Shown: positions 6,301-13,739 of the stretch, in pieces | How positions within the stretch are numbered: position 1 is the stretch's first letter | Layout of the letters: every line of letters starts with the position of its first letter | NCBI GenBank assembly: GCA_964390555.1 | Contig: CAYMJU010000176.1 | Coordinates: 1 to 19,306 of the forward strand | DNA: 19,306 nt | Direction of reading: 5' to 3' | Source: CAVTWS01 sp964390555 | Lineage (GTDB): Bacteria > Actinomycetota > Acidimicrobiia > Acidimicrobiales > SHLQ01 | Made by a program: the position numbers and the translations under genes | Notes under the pieces: model-generated | Seen by the model: only the letters and a program-made list of their open reading frames with translations | What the model was told of the DNA's origin: nothing | Database searches by the model: none

Positions 6301-7350
6301 ATGCCGATTCGCGTGGTGCAGTGGACGACGGGCAACGTCGGCAAGGAGTCGGTGAAGGCCATCGCTGCCAACCCGACCCTCGAGCTCGTCGGGTGCTTCG
6401 CCTGGTCCCCTGAGAAGTCCGGCGTCGACGTCGGCGAGCTGGTCGGCATCGGTGCCCTCGGCGTGGCTGCGACGAACGACGTCGATGCCCTGCTGGCGCT
6501 CAAGCCCGACTGCGTCGTCTACAACCCGATGTGGCCGTCGGTCGACGAGCTCGTCCGCATCCTGGAGGCGGGCGTCAACGTGGTCGCCACCGCGGCGTTC
6601 ATCACCGGCACCAACTTCGGAGCGGGCCGGGACCGGATCGTCGACGCCTGCACCCGAGGGGGTTCGTCCCTGCTGGGTACCGGCATCAGCCCGGGGTTCG
6701 CCGAGCTGGTCGCCATCACCATCGCCGGGATCTGCAGCCGGGTCGACAAGGTCATCGTCTGCGAGACGGCCGACACCACGTTCTACGACTCCCCTGACAC
6801 CGAGCGCGTCGCCGGGTTCGGCCGTCCGATCGACGACCCGAACCTCGCCGACATGGCTCGCTCCGGCACGGCGGTGTTCGGCGAGGCCGTCGCCATGGTC
6901 GCCGACGCCCTCGGTGTCGAGCTCGACGAGGTCGTCTGCGTGTCCGAGTTCGCCCAGACCACCGAGGACCTCGTGATGGCCTCGTGGACGATCCCGGCCG
7001 GTCACGTCGCCGGCGTCGCCGCCAGCTGGCAGGGGCGGATCGGCGGCCGCACCATCATCGACCTCAACGTCCGGTGGAAGAAGGGCGCCACGCTCGACCC
7101 CGACTGGATCATCGAGAAGGACGGTTGGGTGATCACCGTCGAGGGTCTGCCCATCGTCACCGCCAGCCTCGACTTCCTCCCGCCGCCAGACTTCGAGGCC
7201 GAGACGATCGAGGAGTTCATGACGATCGGGCACATCATCACCGCCGTGCCTGCGCTCAACGCCATCCCGGCCGTCGTCGCCGCAGCACCCGGCATCGTCA
7301 CCTACGCCAGCCTCGACTTCCCCCTCCCCCGCGGTTGGGTCCGAGCCTGA
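6301..7350 (+). CDS. NAD(P)H-dependent amine dehydrogenase-like protein (DapB-type Rossmann fold)
   Basis: The 349-residue protein begins at the ATG at 6301, preceded by GAGGGGAG about 5 nt upstream. The open frame runs further upstream but has no support there. The N-terminus IRVVQWTTGNVGKESVKAI is a dinucleotide-binding Rossmann segment of the type in the dihydrodipicolinate reductase/2,4-diaminopentanoate dehydrogenase group. The mid-region has GVNVVATAAFITG and GTGISPGFAELVAIT, also seen in that group. The C-terminal part ends with TIGHIITAVPALNAIPAVVAA. Actinobacterial genomes often hold several paralogues annotated as dihydrodipicolinate reductases, and true DapB is shorter. The substrate is unknown. 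It stands alone after the tRNA trio, with its own hairpin 1 nt past the stop codon. Confidence 0.85.
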   Translation: MPIRVVQWTTGNVGKESVKAIAANPTLELVGCFAWSPEKSGVDVGELVGIGALGVAATNDVDALLALKPDCVVYNPMWPSVDELVRILEAGVNVVATAAFITGTNFGAGRDRIVDACTRGGSSLLGTGISPGFAELVAITIAGICSRVDKVIVCETADTTFYDSPDTERVAGFGRPIDDPNLADMARSGTAVFGEAVAMVADALGVELDEVVCVSEFAQTTEDLVMASWTIPAGHVAGVAASWQGRIGGRTIIDLNVRWKKGATLDPDWIIEKDGWVITVEGLPIVTASLDFLPPPDFEAETIEEFMTIGHIITAVPALNAIPAVVAAAPGIVTYASLDFPLPRGWVRA

Positions 7351-7614
7351 TCCAGCCGTTCCCGGCTGGGTAGACGAGGCCGATCTGGGTGCGGACGTCC
7401 TCCATCGCCGTTGCCAGGGCGATGGTGTCGCTGTGGGGCACGGTCGGGCTCTCGGTGAGGCCGGCGGCGAGGCAGCGGTGGACCGTTCGGGGAAGTCGCG
7501 AGCGTGGTCGTGCGGCGCCTTGTGCTTGAGCCGCACCTCGGTGGGCTCGTCCATCACGTATGTCCCGAGCTCGCCGCATGCATAGCGGAGATCTCGGCTG
7601 ATGGGGTTGCGCTC
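7351..7614 (-). pseudogene. 5'-truncated, frameshifted gene remnant of unknown family
   Basis: On the minus strand two reading frames with strong G/C third positions join end to end. The first runs from 7614, just after an in-frame TAA, to about 7495 and reads ...ISRDLRYACGELGTYVMDEP... The second continues from about 7490 to near 7350 and reads TVHRCLAAGLTESPTV... then IALATAMEDVRTQIGLVYP. A single-base indel at the CCCC run near 7487-7495 would fuse them. No convincing start codon or ribosome binding site precedes the first part, so the 5' end seems lost. I do not recognise the family. It could instead be a short functional gene from the ATG at 7554 with a sequencing error. Confidence 0.4.
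7352..7369 (+). terminator. Terminator-like hairpin after the dehydrogenase gene
   Basis: CCAGCCG (7352-7358), loop TTCC, then CGGCTGG (7363-7369) form a perfect 7-bp stem beginning one base after the TGA at 7350. There is no T tract, which is common in high-GC Actinomycetota. Confidence 0.5.
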
Positions 7615-7619
7615 TTATG

Positions 7620-8363
7620 TCAGCGCACGGGGGCGGCGAGGAGCAGCGTGAGTAGCTCGTCGTGGTGATCGGCGACCACATCGGCCTCATCGAGGTCATC
7701 GATGTCCTCGATGTGATCGTCGCCGCGATCGTCGTAGAGGCCGCGGTAGCGCACCGAGAGCATGCCCCGCGCCCGCGACCCAGCGACGTCGGTCCGGCGC
7801 CGGTCGCCGATGTGCGCGGCATCGCCCGCCCGATCTACACCCATCGCCACCAGTGCGTCAGCAAACATCTCGCCCGCCGGCTTGTAGACCCCAACCTGGT
7901 CGGACCATGTGAGATGATCGAAGAACTCGAGTAGGCCGAGGCGCTCGAGATACTCGATCAACACGTCGCTCGGGGTGAGACCGACGTCGCAGATGACGGC
8001 CAGCTTTACGCCGGCCGCCGCGAGGCCCGCGAGCAGCTCTACCGCGCCAGGCGCCACGGCAACCGACGCACGCCGTGATGCGGCTAGCCAAGCAGTGGTC
8101 AGCGCCGGCGCGAGATCGAGATCGAGGCCGAGCAGCTCGCAGGTCTCGCGCACAGCATCGGGTACGCCGTATTGGGTGTTCGAGCACCAGCAATCGTTGA
8201 AGCGCTCGCCGACCCGATCGAACACGGCGTCGAGCACCGACTCGTCGACCGGATGGCCGGCACACGCGAGCACCTCGCCAAAGCTCCCGACCCGGTCGAT
8301 CCGCAACGCCGACTGGTCGGCGTGAACGAGGGTCTCCCAGAAGTCGAACGTTACCGCGCGCAC
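7620..8363 (-). CDS. HAD family (subfamily IA-like) hydrolase
   Basis: The 247-residue cytoplasmic protein starts at the GTG at 8363. Motif I is TFDFWETLV with nucleophile Asp7. The second Asp of the usual DxDxT is Trp, a variant (FDFWxTL) I recall in part of the HAD family. Motif II lies at KLAVICDVG, motif III Lys at VYKPAGEMF, and motif IV reads HIGDRRRTDVAGSRARG. A cap region with WCSNTQYGVPDA lies between motifs I and II. The C-terminal 50 residues are very acidic (DDRGDDHIEDIDDLDEADVV). It follows purM by 13 nt, so it is probably the last gene of the purL-purF-purM unit. A nucleotide or sugar-phosphate phosphatase is a reasonable guess, but the substrate cannot be read from sequence. 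Confidence 0.88.
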   Translation of the reverse strand: MRAVTFDFWETLVHADQSALRIDRVGSFGEVLACAGHPVDESVLDAVFDRVGERFNDCWCSNTQYGVPDAVRETCELLGLDLDLAPALTTAWLAASRRASVAVAPGAVELLAGLAAAGVKLAVICDVGLTPSDVLIEYLERLGLLEFFDHLTWSDQVGVYKPAGEMFADALVAMGVDRAGDAAHIGDRRRTDVAGSRARGMLSVRYRGLYDDRGDDHIEDIDDLDEADVVADHHDELLTLLLAAPVR

Positions 8364-8376
8364 AGTGACCGTGACG

Positions 8377-9420
8377 CTAGCGAAGAATCTCGACGTTTCC
8401 CGTACCCGGAATCAACTCGCCGACCACCGCCGCGTCGTGAGCGGCGTCCTGGAGCAGGGCGACGATCCCCGGCGCGGCGTCGGGACTGACGGCCAGCACC
8501 ATGCCGAGCCCCATGTTGAACACCCGGTACATCTCGTCGTCGACGACCCGCCCGACCGCGGCGATCTCGTCCATGATCCGAGGGCGCCGCCAGCGCGCCG
8601 GATCGACGCGCGCCGTCAACGTGTCGGGCAGCACACGGGGCAGGTTTCCCGGAAGACCCCCGCCGGTGATGTGCGCTACGGCATGGACCCCGCCCGCGGC
8701 GATCGCCGCCAGTACGGCCGGCGCATAGATCAGCGACGGATCGAGCAGCTCGTCGGCGAGCGTGCGGTCACTCCCGGTCCACGCCGGTCCGTCGAGCGGG
8801 CGACCGGCGACGTCGAGCAGCACCCGTCGCGCCAGGGAGAAGCCGTTGGACCGGAGATTCGGTGAACTCACGCCCACGAGCAGATCGCCGGGCTGGGCCG
8901 CGGAGCCGTCGATCAGCCGATCCGCAGGAACGGCCCCGACCGCGAATCCGGCCAGGTCGAACTGACCGTCGGGCAAGACCCCCGGATGCTCGGCCATCTC
9001 GCCGCCGAGCAGAGCACATCCCGCGATCCGGCATCCGGCGGCGATCCCGCTCACCAACGCCTGGGCCATCTCGGGGACGAGCCGTCCGACGAGCAGATAG
9101 TCGAGCATGAACAGCGGCTCGGCTCCCTGACACACGAGGTCATCGACGCACATCGCGACGAGGTCGAGGCCGATCGTGTCGTAGCGGCCAGTCGCCGCCG
9201 CGACCTCTGCCTTGGTGCCCACGCCATCGGTCGTCGCCACCAGTAGTTGGCCGGCGCGACCGGCGGCGACGGGATCGAACAATCCCCCGAAGCCCCCGAT
9301 CCCCCCCACGACCCCCGGACGCATCGTCGACCCCACCGCGTCGGCGATTCGGTGCACGGCCCGTTCGCCGGCCTCTATGTCGACGCCCGCACCCGCATAG
9401 GTCGAACCGGAGGACTCCAT
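8377..9420 (-). CDS. purM: Phosphoribosylformylglycinamidine cyclo-ligase (AIR synthetase)
   Basis: The 347-residue enzyme closes the imidazole ring, converting FGAM plus ATP to AIR, step five of purine synthesis. The start at 9420 gives the typical opening STYAGAGVDIEAGERAV. Further signatures are GGFGGLFD, LLVATTDGVGTK (ATP/phosphate loop), DLVAMCVDDLVCQGAEPLFMLDY and GCALLGGEMAEHPG (family GGETAEMPG). SSPNLRSNGFSLARRVL and HITGGGLPGNLPRVLP also match. Length matches E. coli PurM. An alternative in-frame GTG at 9447 would overlap the purF stop as GTGA and add nine residues. I prefer the ATG because family proteins start near the TYA motif. It lies 23 nt after purF. Confidence 0.96.
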   Translation of the reverse strand: MESSGSTYAGAGVDIEAGERAVHRIADAVGSTMRPGVVGGIGGFGGLFDPVAAGRAGQLLVATTDGVGTKAEVAAATGRYDTIGLDLVAMCVDDLVCQGAEPLFMLDYLLVGRLVPEMAQALVSGIAAGCRIAGCALLGGEMAEHPGVLPDGQFDLAGFAVGAVPADRLIDGSAAQPGDLLVGVSSPNLRSNGFSLARRVLLDVAGRPLDGPAWTGSDRTLADELLDPSLIYAPAVLAAIAAGGVHAVAHITGGGLPGNLPRVLPDTLTARVDPARWRRPRIMDEIAAVGRVVDDEMYRVFNMGLGMVLAVSPDAAPGIVALLQDAAHDAAVVGELIPGTGNVEILR

Positions 9421-9443
9421 CCCCGAGCGGGAGGCCGGCACCG

Positions 9444-10925
9444 TCACGGCCGGCGGGCCCGCGGATCGAGCTCGAGGACCGACTTCGTCAGCTCGACGGG
9501 CACCTCCACGGGATACCGGCCGGTCAGGCATGCCGTGCAAAATCCGGCCGGACGGGCTCCGGTCGCATCGAGCAAACGGTCGTGATCGAGATACGCCAGG
9601 CTGTCGACGGCCAGGTAGTCGCGGATCTCGTCGACCGACAACCGCGCGGCCAGCAGCTCACCGGTGGTGCCGGTGTCCATGCCGTAGAAGCACGGCCAGC
9701 GATACGGGGGCGACGACACCCGCATGTGGATCTCCCGGGCCCCCGCCGAGCGCAACATGCCGACGATGGCCCGGGTCGTCGTCCCCCGAACGATCGAATC
9801 GTCGACCACGACGAGCCGATTGCCTTCGATCGAGTCACGCAGCGGGTTCAGCTTCATGCGCACACCCAGCGAGCGCAGTTCCTGGTTGGGGGCGATGAAC
9901 GTCCGCCCGATGTAGCGGTTCTTCACGAGCCCCTGCGCGTATGGGATCCCGCTTCGGCGCGCGTATCCCTCGGCGGCGGGTATCCCCGATTCGGGCACGC
10001 CCATCACCAAGTCGGCCTCGACGGGCGCCTGCTCGGCCAGATGCTCGCCCATGCGCACGCGGGCGTGGTGCACGCTCTGCCCGTACAAGGTGGAATCGGG
10101 CCGGGCGAAGTAGACGAACTCGAACACGCACAGCGAACGCTGTTCGGCGTCGGGGGCGAACGGTCGGATCGAACGGACGCCCGTGGCCGAGATCACGACC
10201 ATCTCGCCGGCTTCGATCTCGCGAACCAGCTCGGCGCCGACCACGTCGAGGGCCGCCGTCTCCGACGCCAGGACGAAGCCGCCGTCGAGCCGGCCGAGGC
10301 ACAGCGGACGGAAGCCGTGCGGATCCCGTACGCCGATCAGTTGGGACTGATCGCACAGCACGAACGAGAAAGCCCCGCGCAGCCGAGGCAACACCCTGGC
10401 CAGGGCCTCCTCGAGCTCGCGTCCGTCGCTGCGGTGGTCCCGGGAGTGGCCGGTGAGCTCGGCCACGACAAGCTCGGCGACGAGGTCGCTGTCGCTCGTG
10501 ACCATCCCCGGCAACATGCCGGCGACGTCGGCCAGCTCGGCCGTATTCACCAGATTGCCGTTGTGCCCGAGCGCGAACTCACGGTCACCGACCCCGCGGT
10601 ACACCGGTTGGGCATTGCGCCAGGTCGACGAGCCGGTAGTGCTGTATCGGGTGTGACCTACGGCGAGATGGCCCGGCAGCGCGGCGAGCTTTCGATCGTC
10701 GAAGACCGTCGACACGAGGCCCATGTCCTTCATGACGGTCAGCGAGCGGCCGTCGCTGACGGCCATGCCAGCCGACTCCTGGCCGCGATGCTGGAGGGCG
10801 TAGAGCCCGAGGTAGGTCAGGTGCGATGCCGGCTTACCCGGCGCGTAGACGCCGAACACACCGCAGGCTTCACCCGGCTTGTCATCGCCGCCGTCGACCG
10901 CGTCGGGGTAGCCATCGACACTCAT
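9444..10925 (-). CDS. purF: Amidophosphoribosyltransferase, iron-sulfur type
   Basis: The 493-residue enzyme makes phosphoribosylamine from PRPP and glutamine, the committed step of the pathway. The N-terminal Ntn glutaminase nucleophile is Cys21 (EACGVFGVY), following a 20-residue propeptide that must be cleaved, as in the Bacillus enzyme. LYALQHRGQESAG and GHTRYSTTGSS follow. The PRPP-binding motif is LVVVDDSIVRGTTT (371-384). Cys266, Cys412, Cys463 and Cys466 (FCTACLTGRYP) fit the [4Fe-4S] ligands of the oxygen-sensitive Bacillus-type enzyme. The ATG at 10925 overlaps the purL stop as ATGA, indicating translational coupling. The open frame continues upstream only as a purL shadow. Confidence 0.97.
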   Translation of the reverse strand: MSVDGYPDAVDGGDDKPGEACGVFGVYAPGKPASHLTYLGLYALQHRGQESAGMAVSDGRSLTVMKDMGLVSTVFDDRKLAALPGHLAVGHTRYSTTGSSTWRNAQPVYRGVGDREFALGHNGNLVNTAELADVAGMLPGMVTSDSDLVAELVVAELTGHSRDHRSDGRELEEALARVLPRLRGAFSFVLCDQSQLIGVRDPHGFRPLCLGRLDGGFVLASETAALDVVGAELVREIEAGEMVVISATGVRSIRPFAPDAEQRSLCVFEFVYFARPDSTLYGQSVHHARVRMGEHLAEQAPVEADLVMGVPESGIPAAEGYARRSGIPYAQGLVKNRYIGRTFIAPNQELRSLGVRMKLNPLRDSIEGNRLVVVDDSIVRGTTTRAIVGMLRSAGAREIHMRVSSPPYRWPCFYGMDTGTTGELLAARLSVDEIRDYLAVDSLAYLDHDRLLDATGARPAGFCTACLTGRYPVEVPVELTKSVLELDPRARRP

Positions 10926-13117
10926 GGAACGCTCCGACCGAGGGCGGCGGGCAGCCGATCGGTCGCGGCACTCGTGAGCTCGTCGAGAGAGACGTCGAGC
11001 AGGCCCTTGACGCTCACCCGGTCTCCACCGACCAGACCCATGCGCACGGCGGGGACGTCGCTCTCGGCGGCCACGCGCTCGACGGTGCTCAGCTGATCGG
11101 GTGACACCGTCACGACGCAGCGCGACGGGCCCTCGGCGAACAGATCGATGTGGTCGTGGATGCGAGCCAAGGTCATGCCGAGACCTCCCGCAACCGCCAT
11201 CTCGGCCAGCGCCTGGCCGAGACCTCCGTCGGCGATGTCGTGCACGGCGGTGACGAGACCGCCCGAGACCAGCCGCCGCACCAGTTCGATGACCCGGGCG
11301 TGCATCGCGAAGTCGACGGGCTCGATCACGCCGCCGCGAAATCCGGCGCTGTACGCCACGCTCGAGCCGGCGAGCGATCGTGACCAGGGCCCGAACATCA
11401 CCAGCCGGTCGCCGCTGCTCGCGCCTCCCGGACCGGGGGGTATGTCGTCGAGACGATCGACGAGGCCTAGAACACCGATGACCGGTGTCGGGTCGATGTC
11501 GACGCCTTGTGACTCGTTGTAGAGGCTGACGTTGCCGCCGACAACGGGGATCGCGAGCGCGCGGCACGCCTCGGCCATACCGTCGATCGCCTCGGAGAGT
11601 TGCCACATGACCTCGGGATGTTCCGGGTTCCCGAAGTTGAGGTTGTTCACCACGGCCAGGGGCCGAGCCCCCACACACGCCACGTTCAGGCAGGCCTCGG
11701 CGACGAGACGGGCGGTGCCGTTCCTCGGGTCGACTGCGCACCACCGGTGGTTTCCATCGACGCTCAGGGCCATCCCCCGGCCGGTGTCAGCGCCGGTGAC
11801 CGGGTGCTTGAGCCGGAGCAACGTGGCGTCGCTACCCGGCCCGACGACGGTGTTGCAGAAAAGCATGTGGTCGTACTGCGACGAGATCCACGTGGTGTCG
11901 GCGAGCATCGACGCCAGCACCTCGGCGACGGGACGGTCGAGAACGAGGGCTTCCGGATCGAGCCGGGCCGACCGGTCAGGTTCGACCCGAGGCCGGTCGT
12001 AGTTCGGCGCGGCGTCGTGCAGCGACGCGGCCGGTACCGACGCGAGAATCGGGCCGTCGAAGCCGTCTAACACACGGAGGTCCCGGCTAGCCGTCACCCG
12101 ACCGACGACAGTCGCGGTGACCTCCCACCGGTCGCATAGCTCGATGACCCGGTCGAGGCCATCGGGGGCGACGATCGCCAACATTCGCTCCTGGGATTCG
12201 CTCGTCATCACCTCGACCGGCGACATCCCCGGCTCACGCCGCGGCACAGCGCTCACGTCGACGTCCATGCCAACTCCGCCGCGAGACGCTGTCTCGCTCG
12301 TGGCGCAGGTCAAGCCGGCACCTCCGAGGTCCTGGATCCCGACCACCAGGCCCTCGTCGAGCAGCGCCAGACAGGCCTCGATCAACCGCTTCTCCTCGAA
12401 CGGATCGCCCACCTGGACCGAAGGCCGCTTGGCCGAGTCGTCACCGCCGAACCCCGCCGACGCCAAGACGCTGACCCCGCCGATTCCATCGCGACCCGTG
12501 TGCGACCCGAGCAGTACGGCCAGGTTCCCGACCCCGGTCGCTCGGCCGAGCACCAGTCGATCGACCGGCAGCAACCCGAGACACAGCACGTTGACGAGTG
12601 GGTTGCCGGTGAACGTAGGGTCGAACACGGTCTCGCCGCCTACGGTGGGGACACCAACCGCGTTGCCGTAACCAGCAATGCCACGCACGACGCCCTCGGC
12701 GATCCAGCGGCTGCGGGCATCGTCGAGCGGGCCGAAACGCAGCGCGTCCATCAAGGCCACCGGACGCGCACCCATGGTGAAGATGTCGCGGATTATGCCG
12801 CCCACGCCGGTCGCTGCACCCTGGACCGGCTCGATGGCGCTCGGGTGGTTGTGGCTCTCGATACGAATTGCCGCGGCGATCCCGCCGCCGAGGTCGACGA
12901 CGCCCGCGTTCTCTCCCGGTCCCACCAGCACCCACGGAGCCTCGGTCGGCAACCGGCCCAGGTGGCGGCGCGACGACTTGTACGAGCAGTGCTCCGACCA
13001 CATCACGCTGTACATCGCCAGCTCGAGGTCGTTGGGCCATCGCCCCAGGATTGCCGCTATGTCCCCGGCTTCGTCGTCGGTCAGGCCCAGGGCTCGGTGA
13101 AGCGACGGGTCATGCAC
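10922..13117 (-). CDS. purL: Phosphoribosylformylglycinamidine synthase, PurL subunit
   Basis: The 731-residue small-type PurL lacks the fused glutaminase of the E. coli enzyme and so needs PurQ and PurS, both encoded here. It converts FGAR to FGAM using ATP and ammonia. Visible signatures include MWSEHCSYKSSRRHL with the catalytic His, GPGENAGVVDLG, AIRIESHNHPSAIEP, GAATGVGGIIRDIFTMGARP, VQDLGGAGLTCA-like IQDLGGAGLTCATSE, VVNNLNFGNPEHPE and VVGGNVSLYNES. The GTG at 13117 is chosen. An ATG 4 nt later is out of frame, and a TAGCGT -10 box ends 7 nt upstream, which fits a leaderless mRNA. Its stop overlaps the purF ATG. A plus-strand gene separates it from purQ, so it appears to have its own promoter. 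Confidence 0.97.
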   Translation of the reverse strand: MHDPSLHRALGLTDDEAGDIAAILGRWPNDLELAMYSVMWSEHCSYKSSRRHLGRLPTEAPWVLVGPGENAGVVDLGGGIAAAIRIESHNHPSAIEPVQGAATGVGGIIRDIFTMGARPVALMDALRFGPLDDARSRWIAEGVVRGIAGYGNAVGVPTVGGETVFDPTFTGNPLVNVLCLGLLPVDRLVLGRATGVGNLAVLLGSHTGRDGIGGVSVLASAGFGGDDSAKRPSVQVGDPFEEKRLIEACLALLDEGLVVGIQDLGGAGLTCATSETASRGGVGMDVDVSAVPRREPGMSPVEVMTSESQERMLAIVAPDGLDRVIELCDRWEVTATVVGRVTASRDLRVLDGFDGPILASVPAASLHDAAPNYDRPRVEPDRSARLDPEALVLDRPVAEVLASMLADTTWISSQYDHMLFCNTVVGPGSDATLLRLKHPVTGADTGRGMALSVDGNHRWCAVDPRNGTARLVAEACLNVACVGARPLAVVNNLNFGNPEHPEVMWQLSEAIDGMAEACRALAIPVVGGNVSLYNESQGVDIDPTPVIGVLGLVDRLDDIPPGPGGASSGDRLVMFGPWSRSLAGSSVAYSAGFRGGVIEPVDFAMHARVIELVRRLVSGGLVTAVHDIADGGLGQALAEMAVAGGLGMTLARIHDHIDLFAEGPSRCVVTVSPDQLSTVERVAAESDVPAVRMGLVGGDRVSVKGLLDVSLDELTSAATDRLPAALGRSVP

Positions 13118-13124
13118 TACCGAG

Positions 13125-13153
13125 ACGCTACCGCCGCTCGCTTGCGCTGTCTC
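13125..13153 (-). promoter_or_regulatory. Candidate leaderless promoter of purL-purF-purM
   Basis: On the minus strand, GAGACA (13153-13148, four of six to TTGACA) and TAGCGT (13130-13125) are separated by 17 nt. The -10 box ends 7 nt before the GTG at 13117, and no Shine-Dalgarno sequence is present. Confidence 0.5.
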
Positions 13154-13232
13154 TCACCGCGAACGGGTGGGTGACCCCATAGGACGGGTTAATGTCCAAG
13201 GTCTGGCGCCGCCAACCGCCGCATCGAAGGAT

Positions 13233-13254
13233 CATGTTCGGCACATGTTGGGCA
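13233..13254. repeat. Tandem 11-bp repeat overlapping a -35 box
   Basis: CATGTTCGGCA (13233-13243) is followed directly by CATGTTGGGCA (13244-13254), identical at ten of eleven bases. Spacing of one helical turn and overlap with the -35 box at 13248-13253 make it a candidate operator for the gene at 13335. Confidence 0.4.
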
Positions 13255-13277
13255 TATCCCGTCGGGCCGGTTACAAT
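13248..13277 (+). promoter_or_regulatory. Candidate promoter of the 134-residue gene
   Basis: TTGGGC (13248-13253) and TACAAT (13272-13277) are separated by 18 nt. The expected start near 13284 leaves a leader of about 50 nt before the ATG, containing AGGAG at 13321. Confidence 0.5.
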
Positions 13278-13334
13278 CCTTTCGGGCAATAACCGGGCAG
13301 CGGAGTCATTCGTCATAACTAGGAGAAAGCCACT

Positions 13335-13739
13335 ATGGCTAACAATTCACCGATGAGCGACTCACACAAAGCGGCGCTGGCCGTCGGCCGGCAAGAGGGC
13401 AAGGCCGTTCGCGCCTATCTCGAAGCTTTCGAGGCGAACAAGCCCAAGCGAGGCCGCAAGCGGACCTCTGATACGGTAAGCAAGAGATTGGACGCGATCG
13501 ATGCCGAGATGGCCGCGGCCGGTGGCATCGACCGTTTGTTGCTCGTGCAGGAGCGTCTCGATCTCCAGGCCGAACTGAAGGCGATGGGGCAAACGGTCGA
13601 CATGGGTGCTCTAGAGGCCGCCTTCGTCGATGCCGCCAAGGGATACGGCGAGCGCAAGGGAATCAGCCTCGCGGCTTGGCGCGAGATCGGTATCCCCGCG
13701 GAGCTACTCCAGCGCGCGGGAATCAGCCGTCGCGGCTGA
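13335..13739 (+). CDS. Small basic/coiled-coil protein of unknown function inside the purine cluster
   Basis: The 134-residue protein has an ATG 9 nt after AGGAG (13321-13325), a clear ribosome binding site. The N-terminal half has a helix, HKAALAVGRQEGKAVRAYL, then a strongly basic KPKRGRKRT stretch resembling an AT-hook-like nucleic-acid-binding tail. A helical segment rich in Glu/Leu/Gln follows (about residues 50-85, LVQERLDLQAELKAM), likely a coiled coil. The C-terminus reads KGISLAAWREIGIPAELLQRAGI, which looks like a small helix-turn-helix-like module. It resembles, from memory, an uncharacterised actinobacterial family, but I cannot name it. There is no signal peptide or membrane segment. 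It is transcribed against the pur genes and overlaps the purQ 3' end by 17 bp. A DNA-binding role is inference only. Confidence 0.85.
   Translation: MANNSPMSDSHKAALAVGRQEGKAVRAYLEAFEANKPKRGRKRTSDTVSKRLDAIDAEMAAAGGIDRLLLVQERLDLQAELKAMGQTVDMGALEAAFVDAAKGYGERKGISLAAWREIGIPAELLQRAGISRRG
13723..13739. other. Stop-to-stop inverted repeat shared by convergent genes
   Basis: TCAGCCG-TCG-CGGCTGA is a perfect 7-bp-arm inverted repeat. Its right end is the TGA of the plus-strand 134-residue gene and its left end is the TGA of purQ. It is coding on both strands and could form a terminator-like hairpin in either transcript. Confidence 0.6.

Noticed and set aside
6112..7557. Minus-strand open frame of 481 codons opposite the dehydrogenase-like gene
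   Set aside because: Most of it is antisense to a well-supported gene and is Asp/Gly/Arg-rich. Only the first part, beyond 7490, looks like a real coding remnant.
9582..11096. Plus-strand open frame of 504 codons opposite purF and the end of purL
   Set aside because: Antisense shadow. The opposite strand encodes an unmistakable PurF with all catalytic residues.
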